From an uncultured Clostridium sp. (GTDB taxonomy: Bacteria; Bacillota; Clostridia; TANB77; CAG-508): a stretch of 15,518 nt of DNA. Shown piece by piece: positions 15,497 to 15,518 of the stretch (the stretch's first letter is position 1; each line of letters opens with the position of its first letter). Location of the stretch: NCBI GenBank assembly GCA_900557045.1, contig USQY01000043.1, forward strand, positions 1 to 15,518, in the 5' to 3' direction. Below the pieces are notes generated by a model. The model made no database searches and was not told the origin of the DNA. It was given only the letters and a program-made list of their open reading frames with translations. Both the position numbers and the translations under genes were made by a program.

Positions 15497-15518
15497 TCAT
15501 TTTTTAATTTTTATTTAT

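Overview
The window comes from a very AT-rich, low-GC Gram-positive bacterium, most likely a Clostridia-class Firmicute. This rests on the strong AGGAGG-type ribosome sites, sigma-A-like promoters, poly-Asn/Lys low-complexity tails, a SipW/TasA locus, a VanW/YoaR-like protein and an M14 diaminopimelate-type peptidase. No RNA genes, insertion sequences or CRISPR arrays were seen. Seven of the eight complete genes, plus one partial gene, are on the minus strand; only the phosphosugar mutase is on the plus strand.

Layout from left to right. Positions 1-4884 (minus) hold the first 1,628 codons of a giant surface protein that runs off the left edge. It has an N-terminal membrane segment, two stretches resembling pectate-lyase-type beta-helix, three InlB/Listeria-Bacteroides repeats, Ig-like modules, and then a BspA-type (DUF285) array of 27-residue repeats with perfect 243-bp higher-order duplication. 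Positions 4885-5216 hold its leader and candidate promoter, and the terminator of the next operon.

Positions 5217-8561 (minus) form a five-gene TasA/SipW-type cell-surface fibre operon. In transcription order it encodes a signal-peptidase-like membrane protein whose catalytic residues appear lost, a TasA/camelysin-like major subunit, a membrane-anchored TasA-domain protein that may play a TapA-like role, an ER-type SipW signal peptidase with an intact Ser/His/Asp set, and a short second SipW-type-signal protein. The promoter at about 8592-8620 has a palindrome over the -10 box and three 11-bp direct repeats upstream. The tasA-like gene is bracketed by two long hairpins; the downstream one ends in T5 and looks like a leaky terminator that would make the subunit more abundant than the export and anchoring proteins.

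Positions 8758-10161 (minus) encode an M18 aminopeptidase, divergent from a PgcA-type phosphoglucomutase/phosphomannomutase at 10509-12233 (plus). The mutase converges on an M14 gamma-D-glutamyl-diamino-acid peptidase-like gene at 12379-13281 (minus), with a 20-bp perfect hairpin between them. Last, 13433-15382 (minus) encodes a VanW-domain membrane protein with its own promoter and terminator.

Inference: the left half is a surface-structure island, with SipW maturing the TasA-like subunits and a repeat-rich adhesin encoded immediately downstream. A 12-bp element shared by the two promoter regions hints at common control. The right half is cell-envelope and general metabolism without obvious functional linkage to the fibre operon.
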